Shown: positions 25,650-35,418, counted from the stretch's first letter. The stretch is DNA of 64,000 nucleotides from Hyaloraphidium curvatum (GCA_025558095.1 JAIVFI010000026.1:372001-436000); one strand, 5' to 3'. A program made the numbers and translations. Notes: a model not told the origin generated them from the sequence alone.

Positions 25650-26528
25650 ATGAGCGCCCTGTCCAATCCGTTGGAGCGTGACGTCCTGATCCCCGCACGA
25701 CTGCGTCGACCCCGATCGACGAAAAACGCAACCCTTCCTTCGATTGTCTGTGCAGAAATCTTCTTCTCTTCCGAAACAAAGCGCATGGCAACGCCGCGCA
25801 TCCCACGCATCCCCACCTGATCTGGGCCCAGGGCGAGCACCACATGCGCGCCCACCGCCGCCAGGAACCCGCCAACCTGGACTTGTGGCGGGCAATGAAC
25901 CCGGACTTTGGCGTCCGACTCGCCTGCGACGCCGACCTCCGCGCTACGGCGTACGGGACGTCAAGAGCTTGAACATCCTCGTCTTTCCGGACGGTGTCGT
26001 CAAGTACGCGGATTTCGGCGCGGCGCGCGTGGCGCCGAACCCCTTCTTCCACCAGCCATTGGAGACCAACGTCGTCACGCTTCCGTACCGCGCACCGGAA
26101 CTGCTGCTAGGCGCCCGGGAGTACCGCTACGGCATCGATGCGTGGGCCCTCGGCTGCGTGCTGGGCGAGCTGATCTGGCACCGCCTGTTTTCCCGCGTTC
26201 GGCCTGTGGATGCTTGCTGGAGTCGATCGCCGCCCTGCTTGGGCCGGTGCCCGCCAGCTGCTCCCTCCGTCGCTTCCCGCGCTACGGAGACTACGCCGCG
26301 CGCATCGACGCGGCCGCTGCGGGTGCTGCCGATGCTTTTGCCGAGCCACCGGCGTTTTCGGTCGCCGAGGGCGAGCGCGCGGGGTTGGCCAACCTTCTCC
26401 AGCTCTTGAGTGCGCTGCTGACGTGGGAGCCCGTCGAGCGCGCGGATGTGGGCCGTGTGCGCATGTGGAGCGACTCGCCTGCGGTGGCGGAGGTGCCGGT
26501 GGTGGACGAGCCCGTGCAACGGATGTAG
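25650..26528 (+). pseudogene. Protein kinase remnant (CMGC/CDK-like), frame-broken
   Basis: The C-lobe of a Ser/Thr kinase is plain around 25950-26190: VRDVKSLNILV (catalytic loop, Asp present), KYADFGAAR (DFG), LPYRAPELLLGAREYRYG (APE) and IDAWALGCVLGELIW. Near 26195 it continues in another frame (CLLESIAALLGPVP to LANLLQLLSALLTWEP), the CDK-like C-terminal part. Upstream, pieces of N-lobe character (SNPLERDVLIPARLR; FSSETKRMATPRIP; WAQGEHHMRAH) sit in two frames, and no glycine loop or VAIK lysine is visible. At least two frame changes and a missing N-lobe mean it cannot be active as written. Small introns or indel errors could explain part of this. Confidence 0.55.
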
Positions 26529-26558
26529 CGGAGACAGATGATGGAACCTCACAACAAA

Positions 26559-27242
26559 TCATCTTCGGGCGCCCTCCAACAACATGCCCCAAATCTCCTC
26601 CGCCGCCGCTGCCTCTCCCTCGTCCGCTTCCGCGCGCAGCTTGCCAAAATCGACGTGCTGTCGCACGGGCATCGCAGCGCCGCGCGATGCGAGCAACTTC
26701 AGCGACGCCAGTAGCGCGCGCGCTCCGCTCGTCTCGCCCAGTTGAGCTTCGTACACGCCCGCGAATCCCGGTCGGAAGCCTGTGTCGACGAGATCGGCGA
26801 GCTCAGGCACCCTCCCCCCGTTGAGCAATGCCGTCAGCTGGGTGCTCCCGATGCCGCGCTCCATCGCGCGCTGCGGGGATTCCCGGTCCCGAATGCCGCC
26901 TGGGACGACGCCGGCGGCCGCCTTGCGCCAGAAGTCCACGGCGTCCGGCGTTTCCGCACGCGCAAGGGCCGCCGTGGCCACGTCGAACGCCGTGTTGTGC
27001 CCGGCATCGTCGCTTCTCTGCCAGATGCCAAAGATGACCTGAATCATTGAGTCGGTGAGGAAGTGGTGGGCGTTCCCTGCCGCAAAGAGCATGTTTTCCG
27101 CGGTTCCGCGGCTGCTGCCGTGGCCGAGGCCGGTGTGCTCCGGTGGAGGCGGATCGTCGTTGGCGGGGCCGGGTGCGCTCTGGATGGCGCCAGCGCTCCC
27201 GCCGATGCGTGGACGGTGGGCTCTGCGGTGTTCTCTCGCCAT
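26559..27242 (-). CDS. Ankyrin-like small protein, paralogue B
   Basis: A 227-residue paralogue of 9842-10429, with the pattern LTD...W+.S...GH, A..DFW+KAAAGVVPGGI, RGIGSTQL, LVDTGFRPGFAG and a late LLASLKLLASRG. The N-terminal about 45 residues are a disordered extension absent from paralogue A. The segment GRVPELADLVDTGFRPGF resembles an ankyrin repeat. Upstream of its start (27285-27294) is GGTCTTAAGG, a word also found at 39301 and, in part, at 40039. Function unknown; a host-interaction adaptor is a reasonable guess. Confidence 0.55.
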   Translation of the reverse strand: MAREHRRAHRPRIGGSAGAIQSAPGPANDDPPPPEHTGLGHGSSRGTAENMLFAAGNAHHFLTDSMIQVIFGIWQRSDDAGHNTAFDVATAALARAETPDAVDFWRKAAAGVVPGGIRDRESPQRAMERGIGSTQLTALLNGGRVPELADLVDTGFRPGFAGVYEAQLGETSGARALLASLKLLASRGAAMPVRQHVDFGKLRAEADEGEAAAAEEIWGMLLEGARR

Positions 27243-27320
27243 TGGACTTGCCCCAGCGAAGATTTGTGGGCGAGTTGGCCCGCAAAGGTCTTAAGGTGAA
27301 AGTGCGAAAATGACGCTGTT

Positions 27321-28532
27321 TCACAGGTACATCGCATGCGAAGTTCGCGCTCGTCCTTGTGCGTAGCGCACCCTCGCCCGTCGAAGGATGCGTTCCCACG
27401 TGGCAGGATTCCCAAAGTCGGCCCCTCGCACCTCGGCTGCGCATCCGTCCCCTCCTCCCAATCGGTCCGACACCGCACGGCCGATTCGGTCGACGATAAA
27501 AGGCTCAAACACCCGCCTCGCCGCCGCCTCTGCGGACCCGTCTTCTTCGTGCCAGTGTAGAAACCGACCCAATTTCGGCAGATCTGCAGGGCACGCTGCG
27601 AGCCAAGCCCGCTCCCAGGAGTCCAAGAGTCGATTGGCCTCCCGCGCAAACCGCGTGCCCGGGTACGGATGGCCCGGTGGCAGGTCCCAGCGGCGAGCCC
27701 GGCCCGAAACCAGACGCTGCCGCTCAAAGCCGCCATCGATGTTCGGTGCCCACATGCGATCCGGCCAGCGCCCCCGGAGCATCGCCGCAATCGTCTCCCG
27801 AACCTCGTCTCCGTGGCCGTGCATCCTGGCTGCCTTTTCCAAACCCAGCGCAATCTCCGCCACCGACTCGGGGCCTGGCCTGTGCGCGATCGACGAGAGC
27901 CCGGCTTTGATGACCTTGAGGGTTGGCCGCTTGCCCGCGACGAACCAGCGCTGTTCTGTCGACAACAGGTAAGCCCTCTCCTGGTGAGACAGCGCCGACA
28001 CGGTCTCTGCGTCCATCATCGACAGCTTGAGCCCGCACGCTTCTACCAAGAACCCGGCACCCAGGGCGTCGCGTGTCATGCGCAGCAGGGCGGAAGTCAT
28101 CCTGACATGCGCGCCGACGCGACCGCTGACGAGGGCTCCGGCGCGCACAAAGAACGATACGGTGGACGTGTCGATGAGCAACGCCGTGTGCAGGTCCAGT
28201 CCACCGACCAAGGCGCCGACGACGGACTCTTCGGCCGATGTGGGTGCCAACTGTGTCGCACGCAGGAGCTGGAGCGCGGCAATGGAGTCGGGAAACGGCG
28301 GCAGGCTTGCGATATAGCCCCCAAGTTCCACACACGCCGAGATGTCGGGCAGAGCCGAGCCGAGCGTCTTGAGACGGCGAACGATGTGAGCCGCGGTCGC
28401 CGAGCGAAACCGGCGGTTGAAGAGCATGACCTTGCCCCGCACATCGCCGAGGGGGAGGTAGTCCAGAATAGCGTCCAGCGTCTCTGGTGCCAGGCGCTGG
28501 AAGGCGTCGTCGGGCGCGTCGGCGGCGGCCAT
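27321..28532 (-). CDS. F-box protein
   Basis: A 403-residue protein starting MAAADAPDDAFQRLAPETL. Residues 13-50 (LAPETLDAILDYLPLGD...VMLFNRRFRSAT) are a good F-box match. The remaining about 350 residues are helical, without a recognised repeat. The length is almost the same as that of the two F-box-like paralogues at 38-41 kb, but sequence similarity to them beyond the motif is not evident by eye. The ATG at 28532 is preferred to one 18 codons upstream because it sits just before the F-box. It probably docks host Skp1. Confidence 0.65.
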   Translation of the reverse strand: MAAADAPDDAFQRLAPETLDAILDYLPLGDVRGKVMLFNRRFRSATAAHIVRRLKTLGSALPDISACVELGGYIASLPPFPDSIAALQLLRATQLAPTSAEESVVGALVGGLDLHTALLIDTSTVSFFVRAGALVSGRVGAHVRMTSALLRMTRDALGAGFLVEACGLKLSMMDAETVSALSHQERAYLLSTEQRWFVAGKRPTLKVIKAGLSSIAHRPGPESVAEIALGLEKAARMHGHGDEVRETIAAMLRGRWPDRMWAPNIDGGFERQRLVSGRARRWDLPPGHPYPGTRFAREANRLLDSWERAWLAACPADLPKLGRFLHWHEEDGSAEAAARRVFEPFIVDRIGRAVSDRLGGGDGCAAEVRGADFGNPATWERILRRARVRYAQGRARTSHAMYL

Positions 28533-28562
28533 ATCGTCCCGGATGCGCGGATCATCAGCGCA

Positions 28563-28690
28563 TGCGCACGGTGCGCATGCGCGCATGAGCGCGCATTTTT
28601 TCGGCGATCACAAGAGTCGAAGGGTCTTTTTTCGGGTCTGGATCCTTCTTGTGCGCGCATAGTGCGAATGAGCGCGCGCGCACTGTTCTG
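28563..28690. promoter_or_regulatory. Divergent intergenic region with GCGCATAGT-type motifs
   Basis: Between the divergent genes at 27321-28532 and 28798-29461 lie GCGCATGCGCGCATGAGCGC (28568-28595 region) and GTGCGCGCATAGTGCGAATG with AGCGCGCGCGCACTGTT (28650-28690). They share the words GCGCATAGT and GCGCACxGTT with the two end arrays. They may be promoter elements or an internal copy of the terminal repeat. Confidence 0.35.
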
Positions 28691-28797
28691 AGAATCTTTG
28701 CGCTCTGTCGCGGGCTGGTGCCAGAAACCCCCCGGTCAACAGCGGCATCCTTCTCTAGGCCACGCAACCACCTCTTGCCCTCCCTTCCGCCGCCCCT

Positions 28798-29461
28798 ATG
28801 CTCGGCTCGCCGGCCTCCCAGCGCTCCGTCGCGTCGTCGGACCGCGGGAGCTTCAACCCGTCGCGGACGCCGTCTCCCCGCACCAACCAAGGGGACGCCG
28901 ATCCCGGAACCCTCTCTCTCGGCAGCAAGCAGACCGCCATACCTTACTGGGAGTCCCCCATCGTGGGTCCGCCCGTTTCGCCGCGTGAAGGCGAGCGCTG
29001 ACGCCGACCGGCCTCACCAGCCGCTCTCGGACTATCCGTCCCTTTCAACCAAACACCCCATCGCTCCGGAGGTGGCCGCCGCCCTCCTCCGTCGCCGCGC
29101 GGCGTCTGACCCTCCTCCGCCGCAGGAGATACCCGACGAGAACGACAAGCGCCGGAGGATCTACCAGCCCCCCGGCAGCTCGCCGAATCCGGTGCGGTAC
29201 GCGCCCCTCGGCGCTGCCCGCGCTCGACAGGATGCGCCGACCTCGGCCACCACGCTGAAGCGGCCGGTGCGGGTGCCTCCGCCGCTCCTCGTGGAGGACG
29301 AGGAGAGCGACGAAGACCCTGGCCACCACGAATGCCACGACGACGAGGACAAGGACGACGAGGGGACGAACGATGCCGAAATCGGGGAACGGAACCGCCA
29401 GAAGTTTGCAGCTAGGTACCCGGTGAGCAGCCCGGTTTGCCGCTGCGCCCACTGCGATTGA
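28798..29461 (+). CDS. Pro/Ser-rich acidic protein (two frames)
   Basis: A plausible N terminus (MLGSPASQRSVASSDRGSFN, with SRTPSPR) runs from 28798 to 29001. Beginning near 28985 the next frame continues in the same style (SDYPSLSTKHPIAPEVAAALLRR, DENDKRRRIYQPP), then an Asp/Glu/His-rich block and a CRCAHC end at 29461. One base out of place would join them. Disordered and acidic; it lies 117 bases before the large primase-helicase on the same strand. No family recognised. It could be an accessory replication or scaffold protein, on context alone. Confidence 0.4.
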
Positions 29462-29578
29462 CGCGAACGACAGCGCCAGCCGACCGCACAAGCCGCGCTA
29501 CCGGAACCTCCCGCCGAGCGCGCAGGCGACCCCGCCGATGACGGTCATGTCGGCGGCAGCGAGGGGGGGGAAGCGTCG

Positions 29579-32500
29579 ATGGCCGTCGACGAGCAAGGGC
29601 GGGCGCCGGAGCCGGAGCCGGAGCCCGAGCCGGAGCGGGAGCGGGAGCGGGAGCCGGAGCACATCTGGGCAGAGAACGTCCGTCGTGCCGCTGCCGAGCT
29701 GAACGACGGGACCGCGCCTCGGCCGACGGAGCTGCTGACGCTGCTGCAAAAGTATGCTTTGATCAAGCCCACGACATTCACCATGTTCGGCCCGCCTGGC
29801 CACACCGGCGCATTTGGCATTGCCGCGGACGACCGCATGGACCTCGCAACGTCGTACTACGTTGCTCGCTACCAGCGCTACCCGCCTCCTCGGCTGTACC
29901 TCAACGAAACGCTTCCCCGCGGCACGCCGATGAGACTCTACTTTGATGTGGACTTTCCCTCCGAGGCGACCCTCGACGCGTTCTTGACGGTGTCTGGACT
30001 CCCCGACGAAGCAGCCTTCCTGACCGCGCTTCTGGAAGCCACGGACAAGTGCATTGAGACCGGTGCCTTCTTCCCGCGCGACGAAGCCGAGGAGACGCGC
30101 ATGTTCTTTCGCCTCGTCTCCAAACGCCGCGGAAAGCGTGGAAAATACCACATTCACTACCCGCACGCGATCGTCGACGCTCCGTACGCCAAGTACTTGG
30201 CCCAGGACGCCGGGCGGCGGTTCATGGCGTCGCTGCCGGGGGGTGGGGCTGCGTACATGGGCCTCCCCGCGCCGGAGCCTACCGGGTCGCACGCTGGCGC
30301 CGAGGCGGAATCCCCGGCCGCTCCTGCGACGTGGGATGCGACGGCCAAACTGTTCGACACCGGAGTCTACACCAGCGGACTGCGCGTCCTGGGCAGCTGC
30401 AAGAGGGATGTGACGGACCAAGGATACGCGCTGCTTTCTGAGGACTTCCAAGAGATCGACCTGCCGTCGTTTGCCCAGTTCGAGGCCACGCTCGTCAGCG
30501 TCAACCGCGGCGACCCGTTGCAGGCACGCGTCGCCGAGGCTCTTGAAGCCGATTCGGGCGGCGTGGCCCCGGGTGGGGACAACTACGGTGAAGACACTTT
30601 CATCCAATACGACGGCACGGCCATCCGCCTGCGGAACACGGATGATTCGCGGGCGGAGCTGGCCTTGCGCGCGATCGACTATCTCCGACGCGAAAAGCGC
30701 AAGCCGGAGCATGCCTTTCACGCGCACGAAGGTGATTTCGTGCCGAGGCGCATCACAACCAAAAGCGCGGACGAGAAGAAGGTCGGCAAGAAAAGCCCGC
30801 CGCTCAAATCGGTAATCGTCGATCTGCACGATGTGTACTGCATCTACAAGGGCGGGAACCACAAGCGGGCACGCGAAGGTCGGGCGTGCGTCTACATCTG
30901 TTTCAGCGGCAGGAAGTGCAGCATCCGGTGCCTGGACGAGAGCTGCAAGACGAAAGCAGGCAGCAAATGGATCAGTGTGGCTGTCTGCGGGGTCAACATC
31001 TGGGACTTGGTGGGGCCTGCGACGCCCCCGCTCCCGGCCCCCATCGCCCCCCGACCTGCCCCCTCCGCGCGTCTCCTGATGGAAGAGAGCGACGCCGACA
31101 ATGAGGCCGACGAGGAGGCCGACGAGGATCACGCTGCTGGTGCGGGCGACGACGACGATCCCGTGCTGCCCCCCGCGGTCGATTTTGGTACTCCTGCGCC
31201 GGCGACGCCTCCAGCGGCTCCGGCCCGTGCCCGCGCGGGACCCGCCGCGCGCCCGCACTCTGCACCGCCCCCGCCTCCGGGGAACGCCGCCGAGGAGGGT
31301 GCGGGAGCGCTGCTGGTGATCGACAGCGCGGAAGGGACCGCTGTGGTGGACGCCGCGCGCTACGTCGTCCGGAAGGCGCTCTCGGACGCGGCCAGGAAGG
31401 CCAAAGCCAACGCCACCAAGCAGGCCCTCAACGACGCCGTCGCCCTGGTGACCCAGTCGGCGTTCTACGTCAAGAAGACCAAGGTCAACGGGAACGTCCT
31501 GTACACCATCCAGGACCAGCACGGCGCATGCGTGGAGATGCGCCAGCGGACGCAAACCCACGCGGTCGTGCGGCACACAAGGATCGCCGAGGTGGAGGTC
31601 GCACTGCGGTCGGCGGACGCCAGGGCCATCTGGGGAGGCGATTGGTCTGACGAGGTGCTGCTTCTTTCTACACGGGCCCAGCAGGAGGCCCTGCAGATGG
31701 TTTCGGACTACGCCAACTGCTCGCCCACCAAGGTGACCGTGGAACGGATGGATCTGGAGCCCGGATTCAAGGGGACCGTCGCCAAAGTCCACAACAAGGA
31801 GCAGTGTCCGTTTTGCGAAACGGAAACGCGGCGGGACTGGACTTCGACGGCCCCGGGGCTGCAGATGACATGCCCCGACTGCGGGAAAAGCATGTTCCGC
31901 AAGGCGATCCCGATCCCGGACACGTACCCTGCGCTCCGCATGTCGCTCACGCAGATCAACATCTCCAACCTCACGGTCATCAACCAGACCGTGGAGAGCG
32001 GACGGGCGCAAAGCGCCGAACAGATCGTGGGGCAATTCCTGGGAGACGGCATCACGATCGACCCGTCCAGGGGCGCAGAGTGGAACACACGTCTCCTGAA
32101 GGCCTGTGGCGGCACGCACGCAAGCGTCGCTGCGTTTTACGCCTGCAACAACGACCTGGAGAGCCCCGCCGGCTGCCCCTATGTCTACTCCATCGGAACC
32201 CAGAGATGGGCCAAGTTCAGCACGCGCTGGTACTACCGCACCGGCGTCAAGACGACCCCGTTCGCGTTGATCCGAGGACGGGATGCGCTGGAGCCGTTCT
32301 ACAAAGCCCTCGCCGCATACGACTCGGCAGACCCGGAAACCCGTAAGGCGCGCCAGGAGCAGATCAGGAGGGTGATGACCGACATGGAGGACGACCGGTT
32401 CCAAAAGGCGGTCGTTTCTCAGCTGGAGAAGGAGCTGGAGGTCACCCCGGAGGCGTTCGACGACTTACTGGACACAAACCCCGACATTCTGCAGTTTGAC

Positions 32501-33712
32501 GACGGCAGTTACGACCTGCGTACGGACACGTTCTTTCCTGGCGGTCGTCGGGAATGGTTCCAATCGAAATCTGTGGGATACGACTATGCCGAGGTCACTC
32601 GGGTGACGCCCGAGCAGGACAAGGAGGTCGAACGTATCGCCGCGGAGATTGTCCCCGACGACGAGCAGCGCCGGTACACGCAGAAGGCTCTCGGACTGTG
32701 CGTGTCCGGCCATCTCAACCACCGTGCACACTTTTGCATCGGATCGGGTGGTAACGGGAAAAGCATTCTTTTTGGTGGCACTGGGTCTGCTCTCGGGGAA
32801 TATGCGATCGTCATCGACGCTGCCATATTCACCGATCAACTCGCCAACTTGGAAGCGCCCTCCCCACAGCTCATGCGTATCAAGGGCACTCGTCTGGTCC
32901 TCATCACGGAATGGAACAAGAAAACATTGGAAGTGGCCCGCTTCAAGAACTACGTCGGCGGCGAGAAGATATCCGGCAGAAACCTCAACGGGAACCCGGT
33001 GGTCTTCAAGGTCATGGCAAAGTTCTTCGTCGCCTGCAACAACGAGATCCAATTCGAAGGGTCGGATGGCGGCGTCGTGCGCCGGTTTTGTCAGCTGAAC
33101 TTCCCCGTGCGTTTCGTGGACGAACTGGACCCGGTGGAGGAGGCGGCGGCGGTGAAGGGCGGGAAGAAGTACTTGCGACAGAGGGACCTCACCCTGGAGC
33201 GCCGATTTGAAGAGGAACTCCGGCCTGCCATGATGAAATGGCTCCTGGCGGGGTACCGCCTGTACAAGGCCGAGGGGTTGAACCCCCCCAAAGCCGTTGT
33301 GGAAGCTACGGCTCAGGGTTTGGATGCAAACAACTCCGTCTTGCGTTTCCTGGAGGGTACCTGCGAGATTGGCGTGGGCGGCTTCGTGGAGGGGGCAACG
33401 CTGCATGGTCTGTATGTGGCGAGGAGACGGGACAAGATGTCGCCTGTTGAGTTCGGCAGGCAGATGGGAGCACTCCGCAAGGAAGGACGTGCTTTGTATG
33501 GCAAGGTGACGTCGGAGAAGAAGGGGGGCAAGACGGTGTACGTCGGCCTTCGCTTGAAAGGACCGGAGGCGCGCCTGCAGGACGAGACGACTACCTCCAC
33601 GGGCGCCCGGCCCGCCGAGGCGGAGCGGGACGAAGCAGCCGCCCCTACCGGAACGGGCACTCAGGAAGTGGATGTTGCCAATGCAGTGGAGATGGAGGTA
33701 GACGCATTGTGA
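29579..33712 (+). CDS. UL52-like primase-zinc-SF3 helicase replication protein, copy B
   Basis: A 1377-residue primase-helicase. The primase is of the archaeo-eukaryotic/herpes UL52 type: MRLYFDVDF with the metal-binding Asp pair near residue 120, GKYHIHYP near 189, and a zinc site (CSIRCLDESC, about 449-460). From about residue 650 onward it parallels copy A: AIWGGDW, PGFKGTVAKVHNKEQCPFC, CPDCGKSMFRKAIPIP, and a run ending FPGGRREW. The SF3 helicase has Walker A GSGGNGKS near residue 1055, Walker B LVLITEW and sensor FFVACNNEIQFEG. It starts after a low-complexity Glu/Pro/Arg N terminus. Complete and unbroken, it should prime and unwind DNA. Its primase domain is not the one in copy A. Confidence 0.85.
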   Translation: MAVDEQGRAPEPEPEPEPEREREREPEHIWAENVRRAAAELNDGTAPRPTELLTLLQKYALIKPTTFTMFGPPGHTGAFGIAADDRMDLATSYYVARYQRYPPPRLYLNETLPRGTPMRLYFDVDFPSEATLDAFLTVSGLPDEAAFLTALLEATDKCIETGAFFPRDEAEETRMFFRLVSKRRGKRGKYHIHYPHAIVDAPYAKYLAQDAGRRFMASLPGGGAAYMGLPAPEPTGSHAGAEAESPAAPATWDATAKLFDTGVYTSGLRVLGSCKRDVTDQGYALLSEDFQEIDLPSFAQFEATLVSVNRGDPLQARVAEALEADSGGVAPGGDNYGEDTFIQYDGTAIRLRNTDDSRAELALRAIDYLRREKRKPEHAFHAHEGDFVPRRITTKSADEKKVGKKSPPLKSVIVDLHDVYCIYKGGNHKRAREGRACVYICFSGRKCSIRCLDESCKTKAGSKWISVAVCGVNIWDLVGPATPPLPAPIAPRPAPSARLLMEESDADNEADEEADEDHAAGAGDDDDPVLPPAVDFGTPAPATPPAAPARARAGPAARPHSAPPPPPGNAAEEGAGALLVIDSAEGTAVVDAARYVVRKALSDAARKAKANATKQALNDAVALVTQSAFYVKKTKVNGNVLYTIQDQHGACVEMRQRTQTHAVVRHTRIAEVEVALRSADARAIWGGDWSDEVLLLSTRAQQEALQMVSDYANCSPTKVTVERMDLEPGFKGTVAKVHNKEQCPFCETETRRDWTSTAPGLQMTCPDCGKSMFRKAIPIPDTYPALRMSLTQINISNLTVINQTVESGRAQSAEQIVGQFLGDGITIDPSRGAEWNTRLLKACGGTHASVAAFYACNNDLESPAGCPYVYSIGTQRWAKFSTRWYYRTGVKTTPFALIRGRDALEPFYKALAAYDSADPETRKARQEQIRRVMTDMEDDRFQKAVVSQLEKELEVTPEAFDDLLDTNPDILQFDDGSYDLRTDTFFPGGRREWFQSKSVGYDYAEVTRVTPEQDKEVERIAAEIVPDDEQRRYTQKALGLCVSGHLNHRAHFCIGSGGNGKSILFGGTGSALGEYAIVIDAAIFTDQLANLEAPSPQLMRIKGTRLVLITEWNKKTLEVARFKNYVGGEKISGRNLNGNPVVFKVMAKFFVACNNEIQFEGSDGGVVRRFCQLNFPVRFVDELDPVEEAAAVKGGKKYLRQRDLTLERRFEEELRPAMMKWLLAGYRLYKAEGLNPPKAVVEATAQGLDANNSVLRFLEGTCEIGVGGFVEGATLHGLYVARRRDKMSPVEFGRQMGALRKEGRALYGKVTSEKKGGKTVYVGLRLKGPEARLQDETTTSTGARPAEAERDEAAAPTGTGTQEVDVANAVEMEVDAL

Positions 33713-33765
33713 ACATTCAATACAGCACACCTGCGACACGTCATTGCAACCACTCTTGGTGGTCG

Positions 33766-34516
33766 CTCCACCGCCGCTCCGACCCCCTGGAAGATGCATA
33801 GCACCCCCGTGTGCATCTCTGGGCGGCGCACAGGCCCGATGGGAGGGCTGCCGGGCGAGCCACGGGCGGTTTTTCATCTTCCGGCATCTTCCAGCATCTC
33901 CCAACATCTCCCAGGCCTTCCACCCGCCTGCCCGACGCCCGCGCGGCCACCCAAACGCTTGCCCAGACTCGGGACCATCGTTTGGAGCAGCCGGGACGGG
34001 GCAGGGGCGTTTTGGCGCGTCGGGGCAGTGTCGGCGGAGCGCTGGAAGATGGATCCTGGAAGATGGCCCCGGCCCCCCCTCCCCGAACCCTCCTGCTCCG
34101 GCTAAACAATACTGTAGTCTGTTTTTGTGTAATGAGGAGCTTGCATGCAATTCTCAGTATAGAAAATTTACTAGATAGTGGTAGTGAGTCACGTGACCGG
34201 GCCATGGCCAGTGGGCTCCCTGTACAGCCGACCTGGGCCAAAAACATCTTCCATCTTCCCTGAAACCCTCCCACGCGCACATGCTCGCCCCACCGCCGCT
34301 CCGACCCCCTGGAAGATGCATAGCACGCCCGTGCGCATCTCTGGGCGGCGCGCTGGCCCGCTGGAAGCCCTGCCGGGCGAGCCACGGGCGGTTTTTCATC
34401 TTCCGGCATCTTCCAGCATCTCCCAACATCTCCCAGGCCTTCCACCCGCCTGCCCGACGCCCGCCCGGCCGCCAAAACGCTTGCCCAGACTCGGGACCAT
34501 CGTTTGGAGCAGGGGC
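33766..34516. repeat. Direct repeat pair of about 230 bp
   Basis: 33766-33997 and 34286-34516 are near-identical and 520 bases apart. Each contains CATCTTCCGGCATCTTCC followed by AGCATCTCCCAACATCTCCC, a short internal repeat series. A minus-strand frame stays open across both copies and would repeat the same peptide (SRVWASV...GRRVEGLGDVGRCWKMPEDE), but no other sign of coding is seen. The intervening bases and the rest of 33713-34572 hold no supported gene. Confidence 0.65.
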
Positions 34517-34572
34517 AGCGCCCGTGGAGTTCGATGATCTTCTCAGCTCGGGGCGCGGGTCGGCGTACATCT

Positions 34573-34830
34573 TCACCAGATGGGTTCCCAGTCGCACTCG
34601 TCGCAGTCGACCCCAGTCTTTGCAAGCCACTTTCGGGCACCGTCGTCAATGTTTGAAAGGGCATTAGCCTGACAGTCCGTGGGACCCCTGCCGCGTCCTT
34701 CAATCGTCGAGATGATGCCTTCTGCGGTTTGCAGAGCACCTTCTGCGAAGGTGTACGCTTTCTTGGGCAGCCTGAATTGCCAGTAGAGTTTGATGATCTT
34801 CTTCAGCTTGGGGCGTGGGTCGGTGTACAT
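34573..34830 (-). CDS. Small unknown protein
   Basis: An 85-residue product starting MYTDPRPKLKKIIKLYWQF, with a coding-like body (KKAYTFAEGALQTAEGIIS, then ALSNIDDGARKWLAKTG) and a C terminus CDECDWEPIW. The frame extends upstream through the tandem duplication but loses protein character there. The sequence around its start (34783-34840) recurs in diverged form at 34524-34580 just downstream, where it would encode MYADPRPEL, so the gene has been partly duplicated. No family recognised. Confidence 0.4.
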   Translation of the reverse strand: MYTDPRPKLKKIIKLYWQFRLPKKAYTFAEGALQTAEGIISTIEGRGRGPTDCQANALSNIDDGARKWLAKTGVDCDECDWEPIW

Positions 34831-34861
34831 CTTCGCCCGATGTTCGGCTAAGCGGGAGTGG

Positions 34862-35167
34862 TTGAGCGGCGAACGGCGGCGCCGAGTCGGTGGCGGCAGT
34901 GGCGACAACAGGCGCGGCGGCGGTGGCGGTGACGACAGCTTCAGTAAGGCGCTTCCGAGGCGACGGAGACCGGTCGACGTCCTTCGGCGCGGGCGAAACG
35001 CGCGTTCGCGCGGGAGGGGTTGAGCGGCGAACGGCGGCGCCGAGTCGGTGGCGGCAGTGGCGACAACAGGCGCGGCGGCGGTGGCGGTGACGACAGCTTC
35101 AGTAAGGCGCTTCCGAGGCGACGGAGACCGGTCGACGTCCTTCGGCGCGGGCGAAACGCGCGTTCGC
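34862..35167. repeat. Tandem duplication of about 150 bp
   Basis: 34862-35009 and 35019-35167 match base for base over almost their whole length, including GTTGAGCGGCGAACGGCGGC at the start and GAAACGCGCGTTCGCG at the end. The perfect identity marks a recent duplication (or an assembly artefact). The following 35168-35418 holds GCGC-rich words (CTATGCGCACCAAGTGCGCG twice, 35236-35285) but no supported gene. Confidence 0.65.
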
Positions 35168-35418
35168 GCATGCGCGAACGCGCGCTCCATCGGGGGGTGG
35201 CTGAAAATCCCCCGGTCGACCGGGGCCTGGGTCGCGCTATGCGCACCAAGTGCGCGCACCGCTATACGCACCAAGTGCGCGCACCTCAAGTTTCGCCCCG
35301 GCGCGCGCCTTCCCGGGCGGTTGTGAAGCGAGCATTGTCCGTGCGAGTCCAACTTCCGCTCCTCGCCCGCTCCGCTGCCGTGCGCTAATAGACTGGCCCG
35401 TCGCCCAACAGCGAAACG

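Noticed and set aside
29498-32404. 968-codon minus-strand open frame
   Set aside because: Lies antisense to the primase-helicase copy B, has no domain, and is a shadow created by GC-rich codon usage.
32465-34150. 561-codon minus-strand open frame
   Set aside because: Antisense to the helicase end of copy B and then runs into the direct repeats; no domain.
33741-34739. Minus-strand frame with a repeated peptide (GRRVEGLGDVGRCWKMPE)
   Set aside because: The repeat of the peptide is explained by the 230-bp DNA duplication; no other coding sign.
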